Assembly: GCA_022793675.1 (NCBI GenBank)
Contig: JAAWDH010000017.1
Span: 1-54,443, forward strand
Source: Oscillospiraceae bacterium
GTDB taxonomy: Bacteria; Bacillota; Clostridia; Oscillospirales; Ruminococcaceae
DNA: 54,443 nucleotides
Reading direction: 5' to 3'
A program made the position numbers and the translations under genes. Each line of letters opens with the position of its first letter. Position 1 is the stretch's first letter. The notes under the pieces were generated by a model that saw nothing but the letters and a program-made list of their open reading frames with translations, ran no database searches and was not told where the DNA came from. Of the stretch, positions 1-7,478 are shown piece by piece.

Positions 1-125
1 ATCCAGTTCCAGCCTTTGCCGGTGGTTTCCCAGGCGGCCGAGGCGACGGTTGGGGTTGCCGCAACAATGGACGCTGCCATTACTGCGATTGCAGCCCGCT
101 TGAAAAGGTTTGTGGGTTTCTTCAT
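1..125 (-). CDS. Secreted wall-binding-type protein, 5' end only
   Basis: Only the first 41 codons lie in the window; the gene runs off the left edge. The ATG at 125 has a GGAGGA ribosome binding site just upstream. Residues 1-30 form a classic signal peptide: a basic start (MKKPTNLFKR), an alanine/valine-rich hydrophobic core and an ASA-A cleavage site. The first mature residues, WETTGKGWNW, resemble the aromatic and glycine-rich start of cell-wall-binding repeat proteins. A surface or secreted location is clear, but the function of the missing body cannot be judged. Confidence 0.7.
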   Translation of the reverse strand, partial: MKKPTNLFKRAAIAVMAASIVAATPTVASAAWETTGKGWNW

Positions 126-312
126 GACTTATTCCTCCATCTATAAGATTTAGTCAAAAACAGGTTTGCCGATTCGCGGATCCCATGCATCCAAAAATGC
201 AAAAAAGTATACATTTTAGCTAGTTCATTTTCGTAGATAATTTCACTAATCAGCACTTGAAAAAAATCCTATTTTATGGTAAAGTAATAAATGTAAGTGT
301 GGGAAAAAATGG

Positions 313-340
313 GTTACCGAAATGTATACTTTTCGGTAAC
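313..340. promoter_or_regulatory. Perfect inverted repeat, operator or terminator-like
   Basis: GTTACCGAAA at 313-322 is matched perfectly by TTTCGGTAAC at 331-340, with an 8-base loop and a T-rich stretch after it. It could be an operator for the adjacent ROK regulator or a rightward terminator. Its place between two divergent genes, with no rightward gene ahead of it, favours an operator. Confidence 0.5.
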
Positions 341-587
341 TTTTCTATTTTATAGGGGGAAATCCGTGTTTAGCTGCGGCTGGTCAGAGGCTTATTCCAG
401 CTCCCCGCTTCTGGAACCTGAATATAAAAAAGGCGTAAGATGGAAAATATAAAATAATAATTTTAGTTTTATAAATAAAACAATAAGCCATATAAAGACT
501 AATTTATTTTCATACTTCAGGTATTATATGCCGCTCTTTAAAGATCTTGCGCCTTCGGGAAAGGATGTGCCGCCAAATCGGTATATG

Positions 588-596
588 TGCTATAAT
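588..596 (+). promoter_or_regulatory. Extended -10 promoter for the ROK gene
   Basis: TGCTATAAT at 588-596 combines a TGn extension with a consensus TATAAT. No good -35 is seen, as is usual for extended -10 promoters. It lies about 65 bases before the ATG at 661. Confidence 0.55.
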
Positions 597-660
597 GTGG
601 TATTACAATTGGCAGTTTGACGGCGTCAGCGCCATTGCTGTCAAAGACAGGAGGGGCGGC

Positions 661-1764
661 ATGAAGGTCAGCGGTATGAACGGCGTTGCGGCAAAGAAAC
701 TTAACCGCCAGCAGGTTCTCCGGCTTTTAAGCCTTGAGCCAGGTATTTCCCGCACGGAAATTGCCCATCGGATGGGCCTTGTCAAAATGACTGTTTCCAA
801 TATTGTGATTGAGCTTTTGCGCAGCGGGATGGTCTGTGAAACAGAGGCTTCCTGTCTGGACAAGATGGGCGCTGGGCGGAAGCTTACGGGGCTGCGTTTT
901 TCTGCCGGCGCGCCGGTGGTGCTGGGGCTGTGGTTGTCGGGGCGGGAGCTGCACGTCGGCTTATTTTCGATGGAGCTTGCCCTTTTGGAGCATGAAGTCC
1001 TTCAGGTTTCGCCGGAAATGGCCCTCGACCAGACTATAAACGTCATTTCCGGGATGGGGGCGGCCGGACAGCCCCTTTTGGCTGCAGGGTTGGCGCTTGG
1101 CGCGGGCTGGGAGCTTTCGTTGGGGGTACAGCTGTCGGATTGCCTGGGGATACCGGTTTACACGGTTGCTAATGTGGCTGCTGACGCGATGGTGGTGTCC
1201 CGTTATACCTCCCACCGGAACTATTTCTGCCTTTCTATTAACGAGGTGGGGCCGCTCCCTTCGCCGGATGCAGGGGTCCGGGGCGGCATTGTGGTAGACG
1301 GCACCCTATTGGGGGGCGAGGATGGCTGTACGCCGCTGGGGATGATGGTCCGGGGCGGTTCAAAGCTCTCTGATACGGCAAGCGCAGCGGCAATCTGCCG
1401 CCGCTGCAGCGAACAGCTGGGCGTGCCCTGCCGCACGTTGGCGGAGGTGCAGGCGGCCTGTAAAGGCAACCATGCTGCGGCTGGGGTGCTGTCGGATATT
1501 TTTTCTACGCTGATGGACACGGTCTGCAACCTAGCGCTGGCGGCGCGCCCTTCCGCGTTGGTTATGGACAACGCGCTGGCTGGGTTTGGCGAGGATTTGC
1601 AGGAGTATTTCTTCTCCCGTCTCCACGCTCGCCTTGGGGAACTGGCGCCGGTGATCAGCACCGCCCATTTTGGGCTGGAAAATACGATGTACGGCGCAGC
1701 CTGCTTGGTTTTAGAAAAGATTTTCCAGGGCGAGATAGGGTACCGTTTGTTTTTCCGCGACTAG
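661..1764 (+). CDS. ROK-family (NagC/XylR-like) transcriptional regulator
   Basis: The 367-residue protein has an N-terminal winged-helix region (about residues 14-62, with SRTEIAHRMGLVKMTVSNIV as the helix-turn-helix) and a C-terminal ROK fold. ROK regulators bind DNA and usually sense a sugar or sugar phosphate. The ATG at 661 was chosen because AGGAGG lies six bases before it; the frame stays open upstream without a site. The ROK half looks degenerate: the glycine-rich segment GGIVVDGTLLGGEDG survives, but the DxGxT phosphate motif and the cysteine zinc motif of sugar kinases are missing. It should therefore be a regulator without kinase activity. The divergent wall-protein gene is a possible target. 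Confidence 0.75.
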   Translation: MKVSGMNGVAAKKLNRQQVLRLLSLEPGISRTEIAHRMGLVKMTVSNIVIELLRSGMVCETEASCLDKMGAGRKLTGLRFSAGAPVVLGLWLSGRELHVGLFSMELALLEHEVLQVSPEMALDQTINVISGMGAAGQPLLAAGLALGAGWELSLGVQLSDCLGIPVYTVANVAADAMVVSRYTSHRNYFCLSINEVGPLPSPDAGVRGGIVVDGTLLGGEDGCTPLGMMVRGGSKLSDTASAAAICRRCSEQLGVPCRTLAEVQAACKGNHAAAGVLSDIFSTLMDTVCNLALAARPSALVMDNALAGFGEDLQEYFFSRLHARLGELAPVISTAHFGLENTMYGAACLVLEKIFQGEIGYRLFFRD

Positions 1765-1775
1765 GGGTACGAAAG

Positions 1776-1878
1776 TACGACGCTTTCTGAAGGAAAGCCT
1801 AGCTTAGCGAAGCTAAGCTGCAAAGACTTTTATTCGCCAGGATACCGCCTGTGCTTTAGAGGAATCCTACTGCGTCGG
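1776..1878 (-). repeat. Dispersed hairpin element, copy 1
   Basis: This is a member of the intergenic repeat family described in the findings. It has the GCTTTC/GAAAGC version of the central hairpin, an extra AGCTTAGC/GCTAAGCT hairpin at 1801-1819, the CTTTTATTCGCC block, and the CTACTGCGTCG end at 1867-1877. It fills the gap between the ROK gene and the next gene. Confidence 0.65.
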
Positions 1879-1896
1879 ATAACGGAGGGCTTTTTG

Positions 1897-2349
1897 ATGT
1901 CAATGCTGGGGATTTTTGGGCTGTGCAGCCAAGAGAGTTTTAATAAATTGGCGGCTGCGGGCGGCCAGGCGGAAGCGGCCGAAATCTGCCGGGAGATGGA
2001 AGTGTCTGGACAGGAATTGGAAAACAGCTCTTGCTCTGGGGAGGTATTCGTTGCGCTGTTCCAATATCTAAGGGCGGCGTTTGACGTTGACGTTCGGAAA
2101 AACGCCGCGCCGTTGGGCGCAGGCTGGCGCAGTTTAACAGGCGACTATGATATGGCGGTTTTTACCGAAGCAGAGAAGGCGCTGCTGCTGCCGCTTGCAG
2201 ATAAGCTGGACCAAAAGGGGCTAGACCAGTTTGTTAGCGAGTTTTTCCAGCTGGATTATGGGGATGCTGGACGGATGGCTTGGGCAGCCCTTTCTGCAAA
2301 TCTTGCCAGACTCACGCCGGATAAGGTCCTGGTTTGGCGTTTATGTTGA
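1897..2349 (+). CDS. Hypothetical protein, faintly YfbM-like (DUF1877)
   Basis: The 150-residue protein starts at the ATG at 1897, eight bases after GGAGG; a TTG three bases earlier is in frame but less likely. The opening MSMLGIFGLCSQESFNKL resembles the start of YfbM/DUF1877 proteins (MGMIG followed by a helix). The typical leucine/aspartate motif of that family is weak, so the assignment is tentative. It is predicted soluble, mostly helical and acidic, with no signal peptide. The 44-residue gene downstream follows after 24 bases and may be cotranscribed. Function unknown. Confidence 0.5.
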   Translation: MSMLGIFGLCSQESFNKLAAAGGQAEAAEICREMEVSGQELENSSCSGEVFVALFQYLRAAFDVDVRKNAAPLGAGWRSLTGDYDMAVFTEAEKALLLPLADKLDQKGLDQFVSEFFQLDYGDAGRMAWAALSANLARLTPDKVLVWRLC

Positions 2350-2373
2350 TCTCGCTGCTGAAAGGAGCAGGCT

Positions 2374-2508
2374 ATGCTTATTGAAAAAAACAAGAATAGG
2401 TGGAACGATGCGGCCGAGGTCTGGGCGGCTTGGAACCATTCGGCCAAGGTACTGGGGCCGGTGCTGGAAGATCCCTGGAAGGCCTTCCAGGGCGGCGTTC
2501 CTGCTTAA
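2374..2508 (+). CDS. Small 44-residue hypothetical protein
   Basis: A short frame starts at an ATG six bases after AAAGGAG and ends just before a strong terminator. The product is tryptophan-rich (four W in 44 residues) with no membrane segment. A good ribosome binding site, a terminator right after the stop and a same-strand gene just upstream support it as real. No family is recognised. Confidence 0.4.
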   Translation: MLIEKNKNRWNDAAEVWAAWNHSAKVLGPVLEDPWKAFQGGVPA

Positions 2509-2517
2509 ATAGATAAA

Positions 2518-2550
2518 AGGCGGCGTCCCAACAACGCCGCCTCGTTTATT
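2518..2550 (+). terminator. Intrinsic terminator between converging genes
   Basis: AGGCGGCGT (2518-2526) pairs with ACGCCGCCT (2534-2542) and is followed by a T-rich run (CGTTTATTTTTTG). It ends the rightward small genes; the leftward EcsC gene ends at 2556. Confidence 0.8.
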
Positions 2551-2555
2551 TTTTG

Positions 2556-3353
2556 CTATGCCAGCTCCCAGCGGAGCTTTTCCAGCCGTCTGGCTTTGTA
2601 CATCAGCGCCGCGCCCTTTTCCGCCCGGCGCAGCACCATCACATTGAATGCGCCGCCGGCTGCGCCAATAACGGCGATGCCCTGGACAAACTTGGCCGCC
2701 AGCAGCGCCGCGGAGAGCTGCTTTGCCGTTTCGGCGGTCATCTCCTCCAAGTCGGCGACAACCGGATCGCCGCTTCGCTGGTCAAGGCCGGCGGCCATAC
2801 GGTCGGCTTCGTCCCAGAATTTCTTGCCGGCTTCCCCGGCTGTCAGGCTACCGCAGACCACCCGTAGCAGATAGCTTTGCTCCCAAGGGCCGTCGCAGCG
2901 GTAGCCGTAGCGCAAAGCGGTTTCCCGCACCGTTTTTAACAGCACCCCCAGGAAGAGCGGGATGTCCGGAAGGCCGATGCCTAGAAGGCCCAGCCCAGCG
3001 CCTTCCAGCGCCGTAGCGGTCAGGTTGCCGGCCCGCGAATGGAACGCCGTGCGGTCAAGGGCCGCCAGCGCCGCGAAGCTTGGGCGCTCGCAAATAGCGG
3101 CTTCTTTCTGCTGGTATTCTTCCAAGAGCTTTTCCACTGGCAGCGCTTTCTCAATCAGCGCCGTCCCGTCCTCGTCCAGAAAATAGGCTAACCCTTCGGT
3201 GAAAGCGCGGCTGATACTGTCCGCAAGGCCGGCGGCCTTCTGGCGCACCTTGTCCGTAAGCCCCGCCATCAGCGGCTTTTGGGCCAGCAGCCGCCTGCGT
3301 TCGATCCGCAGCAGCAGAAGCTCCTGTTCAAACACACTTTTTTCGGCCATCAT
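2556..3353 (-). CDS. EcsC family protein
   Basis: The 265-residue protein matches the EcsC family in length and pattern: an N-terminal amphipathic helical region, a central glycine/leucine segment (GAGLGLLGIGLPDIPLFLG, about residues 117-135) and a C-terminal alanine/glycine-rich hydrophobic stretch. EcsC is named after the third gene of a Bacillus ABC-exporter operon; its biochemical role is unclear and a membrane-associated position is likely. Two adjacent ATGs (3353 and 3350) follow a GGAGG site. The gene downstream on the same strand is an Ogg-type glycosylase after 45 bases, but the functions do not obviously connect. Confidence 0.75.
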   Translation of the reverse strand: MMAEKSVFEQELLLLRIERRRLLAQKPLMAGLTDKVRQKAAGLADSISRAFTEGLAYFLDEDGTALIEKALPVEKLLEEYQQKEAAICERPSFAALAALDRTAFHSRAGNLTATALEGAGLGLLGIGLPDIPLFLGVLLKTVRETALRYGYRCDGPWEQSYLLRVVCGSLTAGEAGKKFWDEADRMAAGLDQRSGDPVVADLEEMTAETAKQLSAALLAAKFVQGIAVIGAAGGAFNVMVLRRAEKGAALMYKARRLEKLRWELA

Positions 3354-3398
3354 GATAACCTCCTTTTTAAAGAGAACGCCCTTTGGGGGCGGCAGGCT

Positions 3399-4226
3399 TC
3401 ATTTTGCAGTCCTGACAAAGAAAAAGAGGAACTGTTGGGCGACGCCGCGGGGAGCGATAGCGTCCGGGAACCCTTCGGGATAATATTCGGCAAGCACTTT
3501 TTTGATCCAGGTATCGACAGGGAAAGCTTCCAGCCGATGGGAACCGTAAAGCAGCGCGCATTCGGCGACTTTCGGCCCAACGCCGCAGATGGATGTCAGC
3601 GCGGCGCGGGCATCGTCCAGCGGCATCCCGGCAAGCTTATGCAGCGGGACCTCGCCTGAAGATACCTTTTTCGCGGCGTCCAGGATGTATTTCGCCCGGA
3701 AGCCGGCTTTCAGCGGCGCAAGCGTCTCCGCCGTCTCGTCCGCCAGCCGTTCCGGCGTTGGGAAAGCGAACCCGCCCTCGATGGGCTGGCCGAACTGTTC
3801 GCAAAGCCGGCCGACAATCCCCTTGATCCGCGGGATGTTGTTGTTTTGGCTGATGATGAACGAACAAAGCGCTTCCCAAGGCTCTTGGCGCAGGATGCGG
3901 ATGCCTGCGGCGGCTTTGCAGGCCCGCCGTAATGTCTCGTCGGCATAAAAATTCCCAATAAAAACGCTGTAATCTGTATCCAGGTCAAAATATTCCCGCC
4001 AGAAGGGGAAATCGTCCGGGCCGACCCCTTTGAAAAGCAGCTCTTCCCCCTGCTGGGAAAGGGCCAGCCGCCGCCCGCCGGCAATGCCTTCATAGCAGCC
4101 CGGCGACAGCATCCGCCAGCGGAAGCACTGGCCGCATTCCAACGTATCGGCAAGCGAAAAGCCTGGCAGGATAACCCGCGCCCCCGCCGGCTGGAAGGAG
4201 ACCGTCATACCACCCGCTTGGCGCAT
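3399..4226 (-). CDS. ogg: 8-oxoguanine DNA glycosylase / AP lyase (Ogg type)
   Basis: This 275-residue helix-hairpin-helix glycosylase removes 8-oxoguanine from DNA and nicks the abasic site. Family marks visible are QCFRW (residues 34-38), FIISQNNNIPRI (123-134), the hairpin GVGPKVAEC with the probable catalytic lysine K219, and PVDTW with the catalytic aspartate D238. The ATG at 4226 has GGAGG ten bases upstream. A second ATG at 4208 overlaps the stop of the preceding gene as ATGA, so either start implies translational coupling with the upstream 144-residue gene. Confidence 0.88.
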   Translation of the reverse strand: MRQAGGMTVSFQPAGARVILPGFSLADTLECGQCFRWRMLSPGCYEGIAGGRRLALSQQGEELLFKGVGPDDFPFWREYFDLDTDYSVFIGNFYADETLRRACKAAAGIRILRQEPWEALCSFIISQNNNIPRIKGIVGRLCEQFGQPIEGGFAFPTPERLADETAETLAPLKAGFRAKYILDAAKKVSSGEVPLHKLAGMPLDDARAALTSICGVGPKVAECALLYGSHRLEAFPVDTWIKKVLAEYYPEGFPDAIAPRGVAQQFLFFFVRTAK

Positions 4227-4639
4227 CTCGCCAGCACCTCCAGAGGCTCTGGGAAGGCCCTTGCAAGGGCGACCTCGTCATATTCCTCAATTAACGTCAA
4301 AAGGGCCTTTGCGGGTTCGCCGGCCAGGCCAAAGAGCATCAGCTCCGTTCCCCAGCGTCCCACCGACAGCAGCAGCTTTTCCCCGGCGTAGAGCTGGACG
4401 CCGTAAAAATCCCAGCGCCCGCTGCAATTTTTGGAAAACCCGTCCAGCATTGCCGGCGTCAGCGCCCTTTCCTCGCCGCTTCCCGGCGCAAGCGGCGCAG
4501 CCGGCCTGTCCCGCCAGAAACGGCAGCGGTCGGCGTTGACGCCGACAACCTGCAGCAGGTCGCTGCGCAGCTGGCCGCCAGCGGCGACGGCCCGGAACCC
4601 TTCCGGTTCCAAGGCTGCTTTTATTAAAATCGTTACCAT
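4205..4639 (-). CDS. Hypothetical protein coupled to ogg
   Basis: The 144-residue protein reads from the ATG at 4639, ten bases after AGGAG; an in-frame GTG at 4645 is closer to that site. The sequence includes an FYGVQLYAGEKLLLSVGRWGTELMLFGL segment in the middle (written here only by its position, residues about 77-104), which looks like beta strands. There is no signal peptide, membrane segment or cysteine pattern. Its end overlaps ogg, so the two are probably cotranslated. No family is recognised. Confidence 0.55.
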   Translation of the reverse strand: MVTILIKAALEPEGFRAVAAGGQLRSDLLQVVGVNADRCRFWRDRPAAPLAPGSGEERALTPAMLDGFSKNCSGRWDFYGVQLYAGEKLLLSVGRWGTELMLFGLAGEPAKALLTLIEEYDEVALARAFPEPLEVLARCAKRVV

Positions 4640-4926
4640 GGACACCTTTCTCCTCGGCCGTCAGATGGAGGCCCACCAGCACACGCCGTATCTGTAATAA
4701 CCGTTTTGTTAATCCCCCGCTGCGGCGGCCCCCCGCTGCGGCGGTCCCCCTCCCCTTTCAGGGGAGGCAAGGCCGCCTGAATTGAATGTTTAAAAGATTT
4801 GAGGACTTTTCGACGCAGCAGGTGGTTCTTGTTATGCAGAAACGTACCCTGGCGAGTAAAAGTTTTGCGGGCTTAGCGCAGCTAAGCTTGGCTTCCTTCA
4901 AAAGCGGCCTGTACTTCTCGTATTCC
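4640..4926. other. Intergenic region with GC-rich repeats
   Basis: This 287-base gap lies between gpmI and the start of the 144-residue gene. It holds two direct copies of CCCCCGCTGCGGCGG (4714-4728 and 4730-4744), a CCTCCCC/GGGGAGG hairpin at 4749-4767, and one copy of the dispersed hairpin element. No gene is supported here. Confidence 0.6.
4811..4923 (+). repeat. Dispersed hairpin element, copy 2
   Basis: The element begins CGACGCAGCAGG, contains CCTGGCGAGTAAAAGTTTTG, the extra GCTTAGC/GCTAAGC hairpin at 4871-4887, and a central hairpin with G-U pairs. It lies directly after the gpmI stop codon, in the opposite orientation to copy 1. Confidence 0.65.
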
Positions 4927-6444
4927 TCAGGAAATCAGCGATTCGCCGGTCATTTCGGCAGGCTGGGGGAGGCCCATCAGCTGTAACATCGTGGGGGCAA
5001 GGTCGGCAAGGCGGCCGCCTTCCTTGAGGGTGCAGGGGCAGCCTGCAAGGATCAGCGGGACGGGGTTGGTGGTGTGGGCCGTGAAAGGCGACCCGTCAGG
5101 CTCGTACATTTTTTCGGCGTTGCCATGGTCGGCCGTAATCAGGGCAGCGCCGCCCTTTTTGAGGACCGCTTCGACAGTGCGGCCGACGCATTCGTCAACA
5201 GCCTCGACAGCAGCCTTGGCCGCGTCAAAAATCCCAGTGTGGCCGACCATATCGCAGTTGGCCCAGTTAAGGATAATCGCGTCGTATTTGTCGCTTTCAA
5301 TCGCCTTGACAACGGCGTCGGTGACTTCGTAGGCGCTCATCTCTGGTTTCAGGTCGAAAGTCTCGACATCGGGGGAGGGGATCAAAATGCGGTCTTCACC
5401 CGCAAAGGTCTTTTCCTCGCCGCCGTTGAAAAAGAAGGTCACATGGGCGTATTTCTGGGTTTCGGCAATGCGCAGCTGGGTTTTGCCGCACTGGCTCAGG
5501 TATTCGCCGAAGGTCATCGTCAGCGCCTCGGGCGGGTAGGCGACCTCGACGTTAGGCATTGTCGCGTCGTACTGGGCCATGCAGACATAGTGCAGCTTAA
5601 AGAACCCCTTCCGGCGGGTGAAGCCGTCGAAAGCGGGGTCTACATAAGCGCGGGTGATCTGGCGGGCGCGGTCAGGGCGGAAATTGAAAAAGATGACGCT
5701 GTCGTTTTCCTTTACCGCGCCGTCGGGGCAGGTGACGGTCGGCAGCATAAATTCGTCGGTGACGCCGTTTTTGTAGCTGTCCTCAATGGCCGCTACAGGG
5801 CAGCTGCCTTTAACGCCTTCGCCGTAAACCATCGCCGCGTAGGCTTTTTCAACCCTATCCCAGGCAAAATCGCGGTCCATTGCGTAAAAACGGCCCATGA
5901 CCGTCGCCACCTGGCCGACGCCGATTTCCTCCATCTTTGCGACCAGCTGGCGCATATAGTCCGCCGCCGAGGAAGGGGGCACGTCGCGGCCGTCCAGCAG
6001 CGCATGGACGTAGACTTTTGTCAGGCCGTGGTCCTTGGCCATCTTCAGCAGCCCGTAAAGGTGCTCGTTGTGGGAGTGGACGCCGCCGTCGGACAGAAGG
6101 CCGATCAGGTGCAGCGCCGAGCCGTTCTTTTTGCAGTTTTCCATCGAATGCAGCAGCGCAGGGTTTTTGAAAAAAACGCCGTCCTGAATATCCTTGGTAA
6201 TTTTTACCAGCATCTGGTAGACAACGCGGCCGGCGCCGATGTTGGTGTGCCCGACCTCAGAGTTGCCCATCTGGCCGTCGGGCAGGCCCACATCCAGCCC
6301 CGACGCGCCGATTAAGGTGTTCGGGCATTCGCGGAAATATCTGTCAAGGTTCGGGGTGTTGGCCGCAGCGATAGCGTTGCCGTAATCGGCGTCGTTTTTG
6401 CCGAAACCGTCTAAAATCAGCAGCGCGACAGGTTTTTTGCTCAT
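4927..6444 (-). CDS. gpmI: 2,3-bisphosphoglycerate-independent phosphoglycerate mutase
   Basis: The enzyme interconverts 3- and 2-phosphoglycerate in glycolysis using two manganese ions. The 505-residue length matches the family. Visible marks are LLILDGFGKNDADYGNAI at the N-terminus, QMGNSEVGHTNIGAGR with the catalytic serine (about residues 58-73), HALLDGRDVPPSSA, NFRPDRARQ, and the C-terminal metal site NWANCDMVGHTG followed by ITADHGNAEKM. The gene follows tpiA on the same strand after 132 bases that include a hairpin and tandem repeats, in the order pgk-tpiA-gpmI. Expression should be constitutive and linked to central metabolism. Confidence 0.97.
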   Translation of the reverse strand: MSKKPVALLILDGFGKNDADYGNAIAAANTPNLDRYFRECPNTLIGASGLDVGLPDGQMGNSEVGHTNIGAGRVVYQMLVKITKDIQDGVFFKNPALLHSMENCKKNGSALHLIGLLSDGGVHSHNEHLYGLLKMAKDHGLTKVYVHALLDGRDVPPSSAADYMRQLVAKMEEIGVGQVATVMGRFYAMDRDFAWDRVEKAYAAMVYGEGVKGSCPVAAIEDSYKNGVTDEFMLPTVTCPDGAVKENDSVIFFNFRPDRARQITRAYVDPAFDGFTRRKGFFKLHYVCMAQYDATMPNVEVAYPPEALTMTFGEYLSQCGKTQLRIAETQKYAHVTFFFNGGEEKTFAGEDRILIPSPDVETFDLKPEMSAYEVTDAVVKAIESDKYDAIILNWANCDMVGHTGIFDAAKAAVEAVDECVGRTVEAVLKKGGAALITADHGNAEKMYEPDGSPFTAHTTNPVPLILAGCPCTLKEGGRLADLAPTMLQLMGLPQPAEMTGESLIS

Positions 6445-6474
6445 GGGTGATTCCTCCTTCAGAAATCCTGAAAA

Positions 6475-6510
6475 GCCGGGAGACTGAAACGGCCTCCCGG
6501 CAGGTTTTTT
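6475..6510. terminator. Hairpin between tpiA and gpmI
   Basis: GCCGGGAG (6475-6482) pairs with CTCCCGGC (6494-6501). On the plus strand it is followed by TTTTTT; on the minus strand, the direction of the genes, by TTTTC. It may reduce readthrough or fix an mRNA end between tpiA and gpmI. Confidence 0.6.
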
Positions 6511-6521
6511 ATGGACAGCTT

Positions 6522-6578
6522 AGCCACCGGGGCTGGGATCAGCCACCAGGGCTGGGATCAGCCACCGGGGCTGGGATC
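6522..6578. repeat. Three tandem 19-bp repeats at the tpiA stop codon
   Basis: Three units of AGCCACCGGGGCTGGGATC (6522-6540, 6541-6559, 6560-6578; the middle one differs at one base) run into the tpiA stop codon. The unit length is not a multiple of three. On the coding strand each unit repeats the gene's terminal GGCTGATCCC, so the array looks like slippage that duplicated the 3' end of tpiA. Confidence 0.8.
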
Positions 6579-7347
6579 AGCCTTCAGAGGCTGCTTTGAC
6601 AATGACCGAGAAGTCGGGGGCTTTCAGCGACGCGCCGCCAATCAGGCCGCCGTCGACGTCGGGCTGCGCCACCAGCTCAGCTGCATTTTTGGCGTTCATC
6701 GAGCCGCCGTACTGGATGGTCAGCGCGCCGGCAGCCTCGCAGCCGTAAAGGCCGGCGACCACCTTGCGGATCAGCGCGCAGACTTCGTTGGCCTGCTCGG
6801 CGGTGGCGGTCTTGCCGGTGCCGATGGCCCAGACAGGCTCGTAAGCAATGATAATGTTCTTCAGGCCCTCTGCCGATACGCCCTTCAGGGCAATCTTAGT
6901 CTGAAGCGCCACCAGTTCGTCGGTGATGCCGTTTTCGCGGTCGGCCAGCATTTCGCCGACGCAGAGGATGACCTTCAGCCCGGCGGCCAGCGCCGCAGTC
7001 AGGCGCTTGTTGACCGTCTCGTCGGTCTCGCCGAAGTATTGGCGGCGTTCCGAGTGGCCGATGACCACATACTCGACGCCCATCTCCGCCAGCATCTCCG
7101 CCGAAATCTCGCCGGTGAAAGCGCCGGATTTTTCAAAATGGCAGTTCTGCGCACCGACTTTGATGTTGCTGCCCTTGGCAGCGGCCAGCACGGTCTCCAG
7201 GTTGGTGAAGGGTACGCAGGCGACGACTTCGCAGCCGGCGCCTGCCACCAGCGGCTTCAGCTCTTCAATCAGCGCCTGGGCCTCCGGGCGGGTCTTATTC
7301 ATCTTCCAGTTGCCGGCAATGACGGCCTTTCTCAATTTCTTATCCAT
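6577..7347 (-). CDS. tpiA: Triosephosphate isomerase
   Basis: This 256-residue TIM barrel interconverts dihydroxyacetone phosphate and glyceraldehyde 3-phosphate. Catalytic motifs are intact: AGNWKMNK near the N-terminus (substrate lysine), VIGHSERR (electrophilic histidine), AYEPVWAIGTGKTA (catalytic glutamate and loop 6) and the phosphate loop YGGSM. The ATG at 7347 is preferred because AGGAG lies about nine bases before it; the TTG at 7356 would leave almost no spacing. The gene is the middle one of pgk-tpiA-gpmI. Confidence 0.97.
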   Translation of the reverse strand: MDKKLRKAVIAGNWKMNKTRPEAQALIEELKPLVAGAGCEVVACVPFTNLETVLAAAKGSNIKVGAQNCHFEKSGAFTGEISAEMLAEMGVEYVVIGHSERRQYFGETDETVNKRLTAALAAGLKVILCVGEMLADRENGITDELVALQTKIALKGVSAEGLKNIIIAYEPVWAIGTGKTATAEQANEVCALIRKVVAGLYGCEAAGALTIQYGGSMNAKNAAELVAQPDVDGGLIGGASLKAPDFSVIVKAASEG

Positions 7348-7478
7348 CGTATCCAATCTCCTTTTCAGCTATTTACAAAAAATAGCCGCAGGGAAAAGCG
7401 CTGCCGCCGTCGTACGGCAGCAGGCGCTCCTCCGGTTCCCTGCCTGAGCAGAAAAACCTTTTTGCGGCAGTTTGAATC

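Larger units (their letters stand above)
126..660. other. Divergent intergenic region with promoters and a palindrome
   Basis: This 535-base AT-rich stretch separates the leftward secreted-protein gene from the rightward ROK gene, so it should hold both promoters. A 10-bp palindrome sits at 313-340 and an extended -10 element at 588-596. The sequence GTATAC occurs near 207 and again inside the palindrome loop. No coding frame with a good ribosome binding site was found. Confidence 0.6.

Noticed and set aside
5074-6315. Long open frame (413 codons) on the plus strand opposite gpmI
   Set aside because: It lies wholly antisense to the well-conserved gpmI, lacks a ribosome binding site and has low-complexity composition that follows from the GC-rich third positions of the real gene.
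6522-6578. Short CRISPR-like array
   Set aside because: Units are directly abutting without spacers and there are no cas genes; it is a simple tandem duplication.
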